Shown: piece by piece, positions 45,120 to 54,633 of the stretch | Position numbering within the stretch: the first letter of the stretch is position 1 | Layout: each line of letters begins with the position of its first letter | Assembly (NCBI GenBank): GCA_900537185.1 | Contig: LS999829.1 | Coordinates: 62,275 to 126,274, forward strand | Length of the DNA: 64,000 nt | Direction: 5' to 3' | Source of the DNA: Cytophagales bacterium Alg240-R148 | GTDB taxonomy: Bacteria > Bacteroidota > Bacteroidia > Cytophagales > Cyclobacteriaceae | The notes under the pieces: model-generated | What the model was told of the DNA's origin: nothing | Seen by the model: the letters and a program-made list of their open reading frames with translations, nothing else | Database searches by the model: none | Program-made: the position numbers and the translations under genes

Positions 45120-46019
45120 TTAACTCTTAAACAATTTTCTGTTAATAAGCAGTACTGCAGCTATCCCAACGAGGCCTCCCACCACCGAATTCCATTGCAC
45201 GGATTCGTTTAAAAACGCCCAAGAACCCAACAATGCGCTCACTGGAACTAGAAATATAAAAGTACTCGCTTTTTCAGCTCCTAATTTTGTGGTGGCAAAT
45301 AAATACGTTGCAGTGGCAAAACAGGAATTAATCAAACCAAAATAAAGGATGTTGCCCCAGAAATAGCGGTCTCCTGTAGTTAGAATAGTGAACACTTCCT
45401 TAAAATCAACCAAAAAGGACAACAAAACACAAGTGGTTATGTGCATCCATAAATTAAAACTCAAAGGGTGTCCAAATCGGTTGGCTGAAGAACTTATTTT
45501 GCTCAATACTGCCCATAAAAACGCTGCCCCAACAAAATATAAATTTCCTGAGGCCAGTACATCTTCCGGTTTGTTCCAAGCCTTTAATAGAACCGCTCCA
45601 GCCAAAAGCCCAATAGCCAAACCGAGCCATTCATTTTGTTGTAATTTTCTTCTAAATAGAATAAGCCCTATTAAAAAAGCAAAAATTGGACTGAGCGTAG
45701 TAACCATGACGCCGCCGGCCCCCGCCATCCCTACTTGAAGCCCTCCAAAAAAAACCAAACTGTAACAGCCCATTACTGCACCACCTGGCAAAACGCTTTT
45801 TATTCCATTTTTACTGATTGTTAACGGGATTTTTAAAACTTTAAGCATGGGGCCCAACGCCAACACAACAAACCAAAAACGAATATAAGCGATGCTCATG
45901 GCCGACCCATACTGCGAAAGAACTTTTGCAGAGGACCAGCTCATACCCCAAATTAACATACTAAGGATTAAAGCAAGCAGCAATCTCTTTTCATTCGATG
46001 GTTTGGTATTTCCTGTCAT
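45120..46019 (-). CDS. EamA/DMT-family transporter
   Basis: The 299-residue protein has about ten hydrophobic segments in two similar halves, the EamA fold, including LALILSMLIWGMSWSSAKVL in the first half and LAIGLLAGAVLLKAWNKPED between helices 5 and 6. It should sit in the inner membrane and export a metabolite, but the substrate cannot be told. It overlaps the upstream ABC-F gene by 4 bp (ATGA), so the two are translated together. Confidence 0.9.
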   Translation of the reverse strand: MTGNTKPSNEKRLLLALILSMLIWGMSWSSAKVLSQYGSAMSIAYIRFWFVVLALGPMLKVLKIPLTISKNGIKSVLPGGAVMGCYSLVFFGGLQVGMAGAGGVMVTTLSPIFAFLIGLILFRRKLQQNEWLGLAIGLLAGAVLLKAWNKPEDVLASGNLYFVGAAFLWAVLSKISSSANRFGHPLSFNLWMHITTCVLLSFLVDFKEVFTILTTGDRYFWGNILYFGLINSCFATATYLFATTKLGAEKASTFIFLVPVSALLGSWAFLNESVQWNSVVGGLVGIAAVLLINRKLFKS

Positions 46020-47653
46020 TCCTTCCTTTCAAGTTTCTTTAAACTGTCTAATTTTTTATTTCTTAGAAATTCCGCTATACTTTCGGGGTGTTCTACAATC
46101 CTTTTATTTCCAAATTCAAAAACTTTATCGGCAAGCCCTGTTAAAAAATCTCGATCGTGAGAAACTAAAATCACAGTGCCATCAAATTGTACCAAAGCTT
46201 CTTTTAATATATCCTTAGATCGCATATCCAAATGGTTGGTTGGTTCATCCAGAATGAGCAAATTCACCGGTTCTAGAAGCAATTTGATCATGGCCAATCT
46301 CGTTTTTTCGCCCCCAGACAATACTTTTACTTTTTTCTCTGACAGCTCTCCACCAAACATAAACGCACCTAGCAGATCCCTTATTTTATTCCGCATATCC
46401 CCAACCGCTACATCGTCTATGGTTTGAAAAACCGACAAGCCCTCATCCAACTGACTGGCTTGGTCTTGGGCAAAATATCCTATCAGGGCGTTGTGGCCCA
46501 ATGTAAGCTGGCCTTCATAGTCAATTTCACCCATGATGGCTTTAAGCAAGGTAGATTTTCCAGCACCATTTTTTCCAACAAAAGCAACTTTTTCGCCTTG
46601 TTTGATGGTCAATGCGGCATTCTGGAACAGCACATTGGCACCAAAGGACTTGGACAACCCATCGGTGATTACTGGGTATTTACCAGACCTTGGTGCTGGA
46701 GCAAACCGCAGTTTAAGAGAGGAGGTATCTACTTCATCTACTTCTACAATTTTTAATTTTTCCAGCATCTTCACCCTAGATTGAACCTGGTGGGTTTTGG
46801 AATAAGTACCTTTAAATCGATCGATAAAGGCTTGGTTGTCCGCTATAATTTTTTGCTGCTCATCAAAGGCCTTTTGTTGTTGTTGCCTGCGTTCCAATCG
46901 CAACTGTTGGTAGGCAGTAAAACTTGCTTTGTAATCGTAAATTTTGCCCATGGTCACTTCAATTGTTCGATTGGTAATGTTGTCTACAAAGGCACGATCA
47001 TGGGAAATCACTATTACTGCCTTGGCTTCGTTCGTTAGAAAGGATTCCAACCAGTCAATAGAATCTATGTCCAAGTGGTTGGTAGGCTCATCCAACAAAA
47101 TTAAATCAGGCTGTTGTAAAATTATTTTGGCCAATTCAATTCGCATCCGCCAACCACCAGAAAACTCTTTAGTGGGCCGAGTAAAATCTTCACGTTCAAA
47201 CCCCAAGCCAAGCAAAGCTTGTTCGATGGCAGCATCGTAATTGATTTCCTCAATGGAATAATATTGTTCGCTCAGCTCAGAAACCTCTTCTATAATGGCA
47301 TAATAAGCTTCGGACTCATAGTCCGTTCTGGTTTCAAGCTGTTTGTTCAGCGCTTCGATCCGTTCCTTCATGCCCATTACCAAAGCAAAAGCCTTCGCTG
47401 TTTCTTGGAATACAGATAAATTGTCTTCTGTTAGCAAGTGCTGAGGCAAATAAGCTACTTTATAGTCTTTAGGAAACGACACCTTGCCTTTGCTCGGTTG
47501 TTGTACCCCAGCAATAATTTTGAGCAAGGTTGATTTCCCTGCCCCATTTTTGCCCATTAGGGCTATTCTGTCTTTTTCGTTGACATTAAAGGACACCCCT
47601 TCGAAAAGCGTGGTTCCACTAAATGATACTTCTAATCCGTCTGCTGATAACAT
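46016..47653 (-). CDS. ABC-F family ATPase
   Basis: The 545-residue protein has two ABC cassettes in one chain and no membrane part. Walker A GKNGAGKST occurs twice (~35 and ~360), with signatures FSGGWRMRIELA and LSGGEKTRLAMI and both Walker B motifs (ILLDEPTNHLD, LILDEPTNHLD). The linker is rich in Glu, Gln and Lys (LERRQQQQKAFDEQQKIIAD). ABC-F proteins act on ribosomes; which subfamily is not clear, and Uup/YbiT-like members without resistance roles are most likely. A TATCTTTG element lies 19 bp upstream. Confidence 0.94.
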   Translation of the reverse strand: MLSADGLEVSFSGTTLFEGVSFNVNEKDRIALMGKNGAGKSTLLKIIAGVQQPSKGKVSFPKDYKVAYLPQHLLTEDNLSVFQETAKAFALVMGMKERIEALNKQLETRTDYESEAYYAIIEEVSELSEQYYSIEEINYDAAIEQALLGLGFEREDFTRPTKEFSGGWRMRIELAKIILQQPDLILLDEPTNHLDIDSIDWLESFLTNEAKAVIVISHDRAFVDNITNRTIEVTMGKIYDYKASFTAYQQLRLERRQQQQKAFDEQQKIIADNQAFIDRFKGTYSKTHQVQSRVKMLEKLKIVEVDEVDTSSLKLRFAPAPRSGKYPVITDGLSKSFGANVLFQNAALTIKQGEKVAFVGKNGAGKSTLLKAIMGEIDYEGQLTLGHNALIGYFAQDQASQLDEGLSVFQTIDDVAVGDMRNKIRDLLGAFMFGGELSEKKVKVLSGGEKTRLAMIKLLLEPVNLLILDEPTNHLDMRSKDILKEALVQFDGTVILVSHDRDFLTGLADKVFEFGNKRIVEHPESIAEFLRNKKLDSLKKLERKE

Positions 47654-47671
47654 AATACTTCAATAAAAATG

Positions 47672-47679
47672 CAAAGATA
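47672..47679 (-). promoter_or_regulatory. Candidate -7 element of the ABC-F gene
   Basis: TATCTTTG on the minus strand matches TAnnTTTG and lies 19 bp before ATG 47653. A TTG stands 16 bp further upstream, which is a shorter spacing than usual. Confidence 0.5.
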
Positions 47680-47716
47680 GATGTAGGATCTGAACCAACA
47701 TTAAGATTGAACTTTT

Positions 47717-48541
47717 TTATTTATCCTGCTGCGCAGCCAAATGGTTGTAATCTTTGATTATCGTTTTTAATAATGCGGTGGCATGCATGTCCGATTCTAT
47801 GTTCAATATCTCCTTTGCTTTTTTGGCCAAAATAAAAACATGTTTTAGATTCTCAGTCTTTTCGGCATCTTCCAAAGCATTTTTTATGATGTAAAAATCC
47901 TTGTCTCTCAATTTTAAAACGTTCAGAAATACTGGTTGGTAATCTTCTTTTGTAACACTTAGTATGGTGTCATCCAGCGAAAAAACCCTTCTGTTTACAA
48001 TGACGGTGGTATTGGCTATTCGGTCTCCCAACCGCTGCCCCAAAGGAGATCTTAACATCGATACTACCCCTACTACCGGAAGTGGGAACACCATCAAAAA
48101 AGACGCCCAAATCATAAAAACCAGCTCTTCATCGGACGATGCTTCTCTAGGGATAAAGAAAATAAGCAAATACCCCAATTTTACATCGATAGGACGCAAC
48201 AACCACCTTAACACAAAATCACCCATGGAGGGGGCATCTCCATCTATTCGAATGACCTTCATTTTCATCACCGCTTTTCCAACCGTTTTCCCATCCCAAA
48301 AATATTCACATACCGGTTGGTAGAGAAGGGCCGGGAGCGTCACAAAAATAAAGAGTAAAATGCTCGGGTCCTCGAACAGGTTTCCTAGCGAAAACAACAC
48401 AGCCAAAATAAAATAGATTAGAAAAAAATAAACGGCTACCACCAGCAGGTCCAAAACCGAAGCCAACAAACGCTTGCCCACATCGGCCACCTGATACTCC
48501 AATAAGACATTTTGTGCTGTGTGAATTTTTAATTTTGACAT
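47717..48541 (-). CDS. RDD-family membrane protein
   Basis: The 274-residue protein begins QVADVGKRLLASVLDLLVVA, the Arg-Asp start of the RDD domain. It has three to four membrane helices (~27-55, ~65-80, ~140-170) and a cytoplasmic C-terminal tail (~175-274). It is the divergent partner of the SpoIIM gene, only 36 bp away. Together with the plus-strand run it forms the conserved RDD-SpoIIM-MoxR-DUF58 neighbourhood. Its function is unknown. Confidence 0.9.
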   Translation of the reverse strand: MSKLKIHTAQNVLLEYQVADVGKRLLASVLDLLVVAVYFFLIYFILAVLFSLGNLFEDPSILLFIFVTLPALLYQPVCEYFWDGKTVGKAVMKMKVIRIDGDAPSMGDFVLRWLLRPIDVKLGYLLIFFIPREASSDEELVFMIWASFLMVFPLPVVGVVSMLRSPLGQRLGDRIANTTVIVNRRVFSLDDTILSVTKEDYQPVFLNVLKLRDKDFYIIKNALEDAEKTENLKHVFILAKKAKEILNIESDMHATALLKTIIKDYNHLAAQQDK

Positions 48542-48577
48542 AAAAAACGTAATATTCCCGCTAATATATTAAACTAT

Positions 48578-49537
48578 ATGAGGGAAGCATCATTTCTGTC
48601 TAAAAATGAAAAAAAATGGCGGAAAGTGGAATCGATTTTGGACAAAAATAATGAGTTAAGCACAGAAGAATCTGTTGATTTGTTTATTGAGTTAACGGAT
48701 GATTTGTCTTATGCCAGAACGCACTATTCAGAAAGTGTATCGACCAGGTACCTCAATGCCCTTACAGGAGGTATCCATCAAAAGATAAGCAAAGGAAAAA
48801 AAGAAAAGCTAGAGCGGATTGTTAGATTTTGGAAATATGAAGTCCCTCTGACCATAGCAAAACACCACAAACAACTCCTCTATTCCTTTCTCGTTTTTAT
48901 GTTGGCGGTATTGATAGGAGCCGTTTCAACCCACTACGATGAAACCTTTCCTAGGGTTATTTTAGGGGATGAATATGTCGATATGACCATTGAGAACATT
49001 GAAAAGGGAGAACCAATGGCTGTTTATGGGCATTCTGAATCCAACAGCATGTTTTTAAACATAACTTTTAACAACATAAGGGTGTCCTTTTTGACTTTTA
49101 TGTGTGGTATTTTATTTTCATTAGGCTCTTATTATTTTCTGTTTTACAATGGAATAATGTTGGGTGCTTTTCAATATTTCTTTTTTCAAAAAGGGGTGCT
49201 GGTACAAAGTTTATTGAGCATTTGGATCCATGGTACCATAGAGATATCCAGCATCATCGTTGCTGGTGCTGCAGGGATTGTTTTGGGCAACGGGCTTTTG
49301 TTTCCTGGTACATTGCCGCGCAAAGCATCCTTGGTAAAATCGGGCAAAGCAGGAGTGAAAATCATTATTGGCTTGGTCCCATTATTTGTTATCGCAGGCT
49401 TTTTAGAAAGTTTTATTACCAGACTCACCGATAGCCCTCTTTTTTTTAAGTTGTTAATTATTGGAGGAAGCTTGGTTTTTATTATATGGTATTTCATTAT
49501 TTATCCCATCCAATTAAGAAAGAAATCCATAAAATGA
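48578..49537 (+). CDS. SpoIIM-family (stage II sporulation M-like) membrane protein
   Basis: The 319-residue protein has a soluble N-terminal helical part (MREASFLSKNEKKWRKVESI) and about six membrane segments from ~105 on. The GAFQYFFFQKGVLVQSLLSIW..GTIEISSI stretch is the SpoIIM signature (conserved His-Gly-x-x-Glu in IHGTIE). Despite the name it is widespread in non-sporulating bacteria, next to MoxR and DUF58. It overlaps the next gene in an ATGA. The exact role is unknown; membrane remodelling or assembly is suggested by the family. Confidence 0.88.
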   Translation: MREASFLSKNEKKWRKVESILDKNNELSTEESVDLFIELTDDLSYARTHYSESVSTRYLNALTGGIHQKISKGKKEKLERIVRFWKYEVPLTIAKHHKQLLYSFLVFMLAVLIGAVSTHYDETFPRVILGDEYVDMTIENIEKGEPMAVYGHSESNSMFLNITFNNIRVSFLTFMCGILFSLGSYYFLFYNGIMLGAFQYFFFQKGVLVQSLLSIWIHGTIEISSIIVAGAAGIVLGNGLLFPGTLPRKASLVKSGKAGVKIIIGLVPLFVIAGFLESFITRLTDSPLFFKLLIIGGSLVFIIWYFIIYPIQLRKKSIK

Positions 49538-50193
49538 ACAAAATATTGACCCTTGCCTTTGTTGGTCTTCTTTTTATTGCTGGATGCCAATCGGACCCAG
49601 TGGATACCTCCAAGAGAGGTTTCGATGAGAGCAGGTTGGACCAATTAAACACTTTGGAGCGCTACGATTATTTTCGGACTGTACCGGCTCCGAAAAACAA
49701 CATGATTTTAGAATTATTCTTAAATATACTGGGTTTTATCGCCCAAATTTTACACTCTACTTTGGGTTATGTGTTGCTTGCTGGGTTAATTGGGCTTTTA
49801 ATTTGGTTGGTCATAAAAAATGTAAAAGCACCAAGGAACACCAAAATTGACCACAACGACCAATTTAATATTAGCAGTATTGAAGATTTAGTTTTTGCCA
49901 ATTACGAGCGCTTGATTCAAGAAGCCATGCACAATAAAAACTACCGCTTAGTCATTCGGTTTACCTACTTAAATGTTTTGAAAAATTTGCATGAACGCGG
50001 GCTAATTGAGTGGCACAAAGAAAAAACCAACTACGAGTATTATATAGAATTGAACCAAACTTACAACAAAGATTTTGCCTCCATATTGCGCATATATGAA
50101 CATGTTTGGTACGGACACTTCACCGCTACCGAAGGCCTCTGTAGCAACAATTTAAAACTGTCCGAAAACATCCTTAAAAAAATATCCAAATGA
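49534..50193 (+). CDS. DUF4129-type lipoprotein/membrane protein
   Basis: I start at ATG 49534 (MNKILTLAFVGLLFIAGC), which overlaps the SpoIIM stop and gives a lipoprotein signal with Cys18. A second hydrophobic segment lies at ~85-105 (LGYVLLAGLIGLLIWLVIK). The C-terminal half (~130-219) carries the DUF4129-type helical pattern (YRLVIRFTYLNVLKNLHERG, YGHFTATEG). In this gene cluster DUF4129 proteins are regular members, often predicted as membrane anchors. Function is unknown. Confidence 0.82.
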   Translation: MNKILTLAFVGLLFIAGCQSDPVDTSKRGFDESRLDQLNTLERYDYFRTVPAPKNNMILELFLNILGFIAQILHSTLGYVLLAGLIGLLIWLVIKNVKAPRNTKIDHNDQFNISSIEDLVFANYERLIQEAMHNKNYRLVIRFTYLNVLKNLHERGLIEWHKEKTNYEYYIELNQTYNKDFASILRIYEHVWYGHFTATEGLCSNNLKLSENILKKISK

Positions 50194-51497
50194 TTAAAAA
50201 AGGCATATTTTTCGTTGTTTTGGCCATATTTTTATTGCTTGCGGGCTCCATTATCCACAGGGCCATGCAGCCCAAAGCAGTGTATTGGAACGAAACTTTT
50301 GGCCACAGCAACAAAGGGCCACTAGAAAAATATATCTTATTCAGTGAATTCAAAAATTTCTTCCCTGGTAAAACAACTAGAAACTTGTATGTTGAAGATC
50401 TGGAAAGTTATTTGTGGTACGACACTGGTTATTACAATTCAGAGTATACAGATGCCATCGCCTATGACGAAAGTTTTGTTGATGAATCACTGGAAATGGA
50501 AGGCACTGCCGCACATAAGGTGTTGATCCAACCGGTAATTGATGAAGACATTCAACAATTTAATGTCTTTGGTTTTAACAACAACTACGAACTCTCCAAT
50601 GTAAACTCCATTGCGTTATTGCACCATTTATACCATGGAAACCACGCCCTCGTTGCCGCTTATGCTATTGGCGAACCTTTAAATTCGTACCTGGGTTTGC
50701 AAAGCAATACCACCTACATTGCATCCTTAGAAGATAGTTTGAAAGCGCAAAATTTGACCTTGGAAGGAGAAAAAAGTGTTCAATTTTCAAGATTGCAGCG
50801 GTACAGCACCATAACGCAATACCCAGACAGTGCTAAGGTTATATTAAAAAACGGTAAAGATGAAGCCATTGGAGTCCGCGTAAAAATTGGGTCTGGAAGC
50901 CTTACGTTTATCGGTTGCCCCAACATCTTTTCCAATTACCAACTTTTAAAAGAAGATAGAACCATTGCTTCTAATCTACTTTCGACCCTACCCAATAAAA
51001 ACACCTATTGGTCTCGCAGTTTGTATACCAATTCCAATGCCTACGAAAAGCAAAGAAGTATTATGGACTTCATTCATAACCAAGAATCCCTTACTTGGGC
51101 TTTTTATACATTTTTGTTTTCCATTATTGGGTTTTTCTTATTTCAGATTAAAAGGGAACAACGGGCCATTCCTATTTTGAAACGCAAACAAAACATAACC
51201 CTTCGATTTGCAGAATCCATAGCCAATCTGTACATTCTCAAAGAGAACAACAAAGAGTTATTTGTTAATAAATTCAAATTCTTTTTAGAGCAGATTAGAA
51301 ACAAATACAATATTGATACGAATAAAATTGATGCATACTTCTTTGAGAACTTGGCACAGAAAAGCCAGCTAAAAGTATCATTAATTGAATATATTTTTAA
51401 TTATTATACTACAACCAGTGAAAAGTCATTCGTAAGCAAAGACGAATTTTTACGGCTGAATAAACTGCTTCAAAACTTTAAAAACGATGGAATCTGA
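50190..51497 (+). CDS. DUF4350-type membrane protein
   Basis: The 435-residue protein has an N-terminal helix (~5-22), a large extracytoplasmic alpha/beta domain (~50-285: LEKYILFSEFKNFFPG, VGSGSLTFIGCPNIFSNY-like), one membrane helix (~300-318), and a cytoplasmic helical tail. This fits the DUF4350/GATase-like proteins that stand between DUF4129 and MoxR genes. Overlaps at both ends (ATGA upstream, 11 bp downstream) show a tightly packed operon. Function is not known. Confidence 0.85.
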   Translation: MIKKGIFFVVLAIFLLLAGSIIHRAMQPKAVYWNETFGHSNKGPLEKYILFSEFKNFFPGKTTRNLYVEDLESYLWYDTGYYNSEYTDAIAYDESFVDESLEMEGTAAHKVLIQPVIDEDIQQFNVFGFNNNYELSNVNSIALLHHLYHGNHALVAAYAIGEPLNSYLGLQSNTTYIASLEDSLKAQNLTLEGEKSVQFSRLQRYSTITQYPDSAKVILKNGKDEAIGVRVKIGSGSLTFIGCPNIFSNYQLLKEDRTIASNLLSTLPNKNTYWSRSLYTNSNAYEKQRSIMDFIHNQESLTWAFYTFLFSIIGFFLFQIKREQRAIPILKRKQNITLRFAESIANLYILKENNKELFVNKFKFFLEQIRNKYNIDTNKIDAYFFENLAQKSQLKVSLIEYIFNYYTTTSEKSFVSKDEFLRLNKLLQNFKNDGI

Positions 51498-52482
51498 AAA
51501 TACAGAAAAAGACATTTCATTTGAATCTCGATTGGATCTGAACAAATTGTTTAGTAAAATTCAGGGCATTAAATCTGAAGTATCCAAAAAATTAGTAGGA
51601 CAGCAAAAGTTGGTAGACCTTATTTTAACTGGTCTTTTGGCAGATGGTCATTTGCTAATTGAAGGGGTGCCTGGCGTTGCCAAAACCTATACAGCCCGTT
51701 TGATCGCCAAAGTGTTGGATACATCCTTTTCTAGAATCCAATTCACGCCAGACCTCATGCCCTCCGACATCACAGGCATGAACATTTTCAATATCAAAAA
51801 ATCTGAATTTGAATTTAAAAAAGGGCCCATTTTCAGCAACATTATTTTAATTGATGAAATCAACCGGGCTCCTGCCAAAACACAATCTGCACTATTTGAG
51901 TGCATGGAAGAAAGGCAAACCACTATTGATGGTAGCACCTATAAGTTTGGGCACCCATTTATAATTTTAGCCACCCAAAACCCGGTGGAGCACGAAGGCA
52001 CCTACAATTTACCAGAAGCACAATTGGATCGTTTTTTATTCAAGCTAGACGTCGATTACCCTTCTTTGGAGGAGGAAGTGAACATTCTCAAAGGGGTAGC
52101 AAGCCAGCACATTACTAAAAACCTAGACGATGTACCAAGCGTTTTAAGCGCAGAAGACCTGTTGGAGTTTAAAGCCTTGGTTTCAAAAGTTAGAGTGGAT
52201 GAAAAATTATTAGAATACATTGCTAGATTGGTAGAAGACACGAGAAAAAACCCCAATTTGTATTTAGGGGCTTCTCCAAGAGCCTCCATTGGTATACTGA
52301 AAGCTTCTCAAGCATTGTCTGCCATAAAGGGCCGCGATTTTGTAACGCCCGAAGACATCCGAGAAGTGACTTTTCCGGTTTTGTCGCACCGGGTGGTGCT
52401 AACGCCAGAAAAAGAAATGGAAGGATTAAAAACAACCGATGTCATCCAAGAAATTATAGATCAAATTGAAATTCCTAGGTAA
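51487..52482 (+). CDS. MoxR-family AAA+ ATPase
   Basis: The 331-residue ATPase carries Walker A GVPGVAKT (~60) and Walker B ILIDEINRAP (~120). The sensor and family motifs are ATQNPVEHEGTYNLPEAQLD and ASPRASIGILKASQA, all standard for MoxR (APE2220/MRP type). MoxR ATPases work as chaperones that help fold or load metal or vWA proteins; the usual partner is a DUF58 protein, which is the next gene here. Confidence 0.95.
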   Translation: MESENTEKDISFESRLDLNKLFSKIQGIKSEVSKKLVGQQKLVDLILTGLLADGHLLIEGVPGVAKTYTARLIAKVLDTSFSRIQFTPDLMPSDITGMNIFNIKKSEFEFKKGPIFSNIILIDEINRAPAKTQSALFECMEERQTTIDGSTYKFGHPFIILATQNPVEHEGTYNLPEAQLDRFLFKLDVDYPSLEEEVNILKGVASQHITKNLDDVPSVLSAEDLLEFKALVSKVRVDEKLLEYIARLVEDTRKNPNLYLGASPRASIGILKASQALSAIKGRDFVTPEDIREVTFPVLSHRVVLTPEKEMEGLKTTDVIQEIIDQIEIPR

Positions 52483-53812
52483 CCTTTTCAAAAATTTATT
52501 TCTCAACAACCGCCTGCTTTATACCTTCATTGGTATAGTAAGTTGTTTCTGTTTGGGCTTTGCTTTCCCCTTTTTTGTAGTGGTGGGAAAGTTTCTTTTG
52601 CTCTTCTTATTTTTAGCGTTTGTAGTGGACCTTGCCTTGTTGTTCGGGCAAAAAAATCCAATTTCGGGTGAAAGAGTATTGGAAGACAAGTTGTCTAATG
52701 GAGATTTGAATCCAATAAGACTCTTATTGAGTAGCCGTTTTAATTTTAAGGTAGCCTTGGATATCATCGATGAGTTTCCTAATCAACTTCAATTGCGGGA
52801 TAAAGTTTTTCGGCTTGAGCAGGTGCAACCAAATAAAGAATATTCTATTGACTATGAAATCAGGCCAGTGGAACGGGGTGAATACCAATTCGGCAACCTC
52901 AATATTTTCGCTTCCACCCCAATTGGTTTGGCCAAAAGACGGGTAATTATAGATGCAAACGCCATCGCCAAAGTCTACCCTTCTTTTATCCAATTGCGGA
53001 AATATTCTTTTTTAACCATTAGCAACAGGTTAGAAGAAATTGGGGTAAGAAAAGTTCGAAAGTTAGGGGTGAGCCAGGAGTTTGAGCAAATTAGAGAATA
53101 CGTTACCGGAGATGATTATAAACTAATCAATTGGAAGGCAACAGCCAAGCGCAATGCCCTAATGGTGAACCAATACCAAGAAGAAAAATCCCAACACATC
53201 TATTGTGTTGTGGACAAGGGCAGGTTGATGCACATGCCCTTTGACGGGCTTTCTCTTATTGATTATAGCATCAACGCCGCTTTGGTGATGTCCAGCATCG
53301 CCATTGGGAGAGGAGACAAAGCAGGGTTGATAACTTTTTCAGATAAGATTGGCAGTTTCATTTCTACCAACTCAAAAGGGACGCAGATGAATACCATTGT
53401 GGAGTCTTTATACAACCAAGAAACCCGATTAAGAGAGTCTGATTTTCTGAGGCTGTATAAAAACGTGAAAATAAAAATTAAGAAAAGAAGCCTAATGTTG
53501 TTGTTCACTAATTTTGACTCCATGGTTAGCTTGAACCGCCAGCTTAAATATTTAAAATCACTCAACAAAACCCATTTACTCTGCGCCATTATTTTTGACA
53601 ATTCAGAAATTAATAGAACCGTAAACGCAAAGGCTACCACCGAAAAAGAAGTTTACCTACAAACCTCTGCAGAAAAATTTTTACACGAAAAAAGGTTGAT
53701 TGTAAAGGAGCTAAATAAAAATGGTATTTACACCATTCTGACAGAACCGCAGAATTTAACTGTAAATACCATTAATACGTATATTCAAATGAAAGCAAAA
53801 GGCGCTATTTAG
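52466..53812 (+). CDS. DUF58 protein (vWA-like)
   Basis: I accept TTG 52466 as start (17-bp overlap with moxR) since no in-frame ATG lies before the first membrane helices (~15-60). After a beta region the DUF58 core appears at ~190-235 (EFEQIREYVTGDDYKLINWK, then ATAKRNALMVNQYQEE), then a vWA-like domain to the end (VVDKGRLMHMPFDG..SLIDYSINAALVM) with MIDAS-type residues only partly present. It is the usual MoxR partner; the pair may act in envelope maintenance, which is family-based inference. It ends 4 bp into a convergent gene. Confidence 0.9.
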   Translation: MKFLGNLFKNLFLNNRLLYTFIGIVSCFCLGFAFPFFVVVGKFLLLFLFLAFVVDLALLFGQKNPISGERVLEDKLSNGDLNPIRLLLSSRFNFKVALDIIDEFPNQLQLRDKVFRLEQVQPNKEYSIDYEIRPVERGEYQFGNLNIFASTPIGLAKRRVIIDANAIAKVYPSFIQLRKYSFLTISNRLEEIGVRKVRKLGVSQEFEQIREYVTGDDYKLINWKATAKRNALMVNQYQEEKSQHIYCVVDKGRLMHMPFDGLSLIDYSINAALVMSSIAIGRGDKAGLITFSDKIGSFISTNSKGTQMNTIVESLYNQETRLRESDFLRLYKNVKIKIKKRSLMLLFTNFDSMVSLNRQLKYLKSLNKTHLLCAIIFDNSEINRTVNAKATTEKEVYLQTSAEKFLHEKRLIVKELNKNGIYTILTEPQNLTVNTINTYIQMKAKGAI

Positions 53813-54618
53813 AACTCTTCTCGCTCTGTGTTGATGTCTCTATCGGTGCTGCCAAAATCATCGATACTGGAAGCAACTGAATTCACTCCACCAGGAAGTA
53901 TGCTGTTGGTTATAGTATAAATCGTGCAAAAATAAAATGGGACCACTACCAACAAGCCCAAGCCACAGGTTATTGTTATTCCGATCGCCATAATAACCCC
54001 AATTATAAGAAACATTGCAAAAAACGATAAGAATTTTTTACTCACTAGTTTCCTACTAGTTTCCATGGCCTCCCAAAATTGCATTTTATTGTTCACGATG
54101 AACGGAATGGTTAAAGAATAAAGCAATTGAAGACCGATTGACAAAACAAAGATCAGAAATAAAGCTCCAAAAAAGAAAGGTGCTTTGCTATCAAAATCTG
54201 AAAAAAAGTCTTCCGCTGCATAGGTATTACCTGCTGCTAATTCCATAAATAAATCCAGTGGAAACACCATGGTGAACGTCAAAATATAAATGGGAATCAT
54301 AAATAAAATCATTACTATTTGATGCAAAATAATTTGCCCAAAGTATTCGAAACCTTCAAAGAAATTACCGAACTCTTCCTTATTCTTTATCAATTTGGCA
54401 CTAAACACAAAAAACCCCGCAAGCAAGGGTGTCTGAACGAAAAAAGACAATAAATTGATAAAAGGAATGACATTCATTACAATAATTATTACAAAGAAAA
54501 GCAAGGTGAAGCCTATGTAACTACCTGCTCCTTTTTTGAAAAGGTTCCAAGCCTTATCAAAATAAGCACCCATGTTAAAGTTATAATCCGGGAGTTCATT
54601 TCTGTCTAAATGATTCAT
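53809..54618 (-). CDS. Multi-pass membrane protein (DUF975/glycerophosphodiesterase-membrane-like)
   Basis: The 269-residue protein has about six membrane helices in pairs (YIGFTLLFFVIIIVMNVIPF, IVMILFMIPIYILTFTM, FLSFFAMFLIIGVIMAIGIT), a Glu/Asp-rich outer loop, and an acidic cytoplasmic tail. The double-helix pattern with KAWNLFKKG at the start resembles DUF975 or the membrane part of GlpQ-like proteins. The function is unknown. It overlaps the end of the DUF58 gene by 4 bp on the other strand. Confidence 0.75.
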   Translation of the reverse strand: MNHLDRNELPDYNFNMGAYFDKAWNLFKKGAGSYIGFTLLFFVIIIVMNVIPFINLLSFFVQTPLLAGFFVFSAKLIKNKEEFGNFFEGFEYFGQIILHQIVMILFMIPIYILTFTMVFPLDLFMELAAGNTYAAEDFFSDFDSKAPFFFGALFLIFVLSIGLQLLYSLTIPFIVNNKMQFWEAMETSRKLVSKKFLSFFAMFLIIGVIMAIGITITCGLGLLVVVPFYFCTIYTITNSILPGGVNSVASSIDDFGSTDRDINTEREEF

Positions 54619-54633
54619 AAAAATTGGTTTTGG

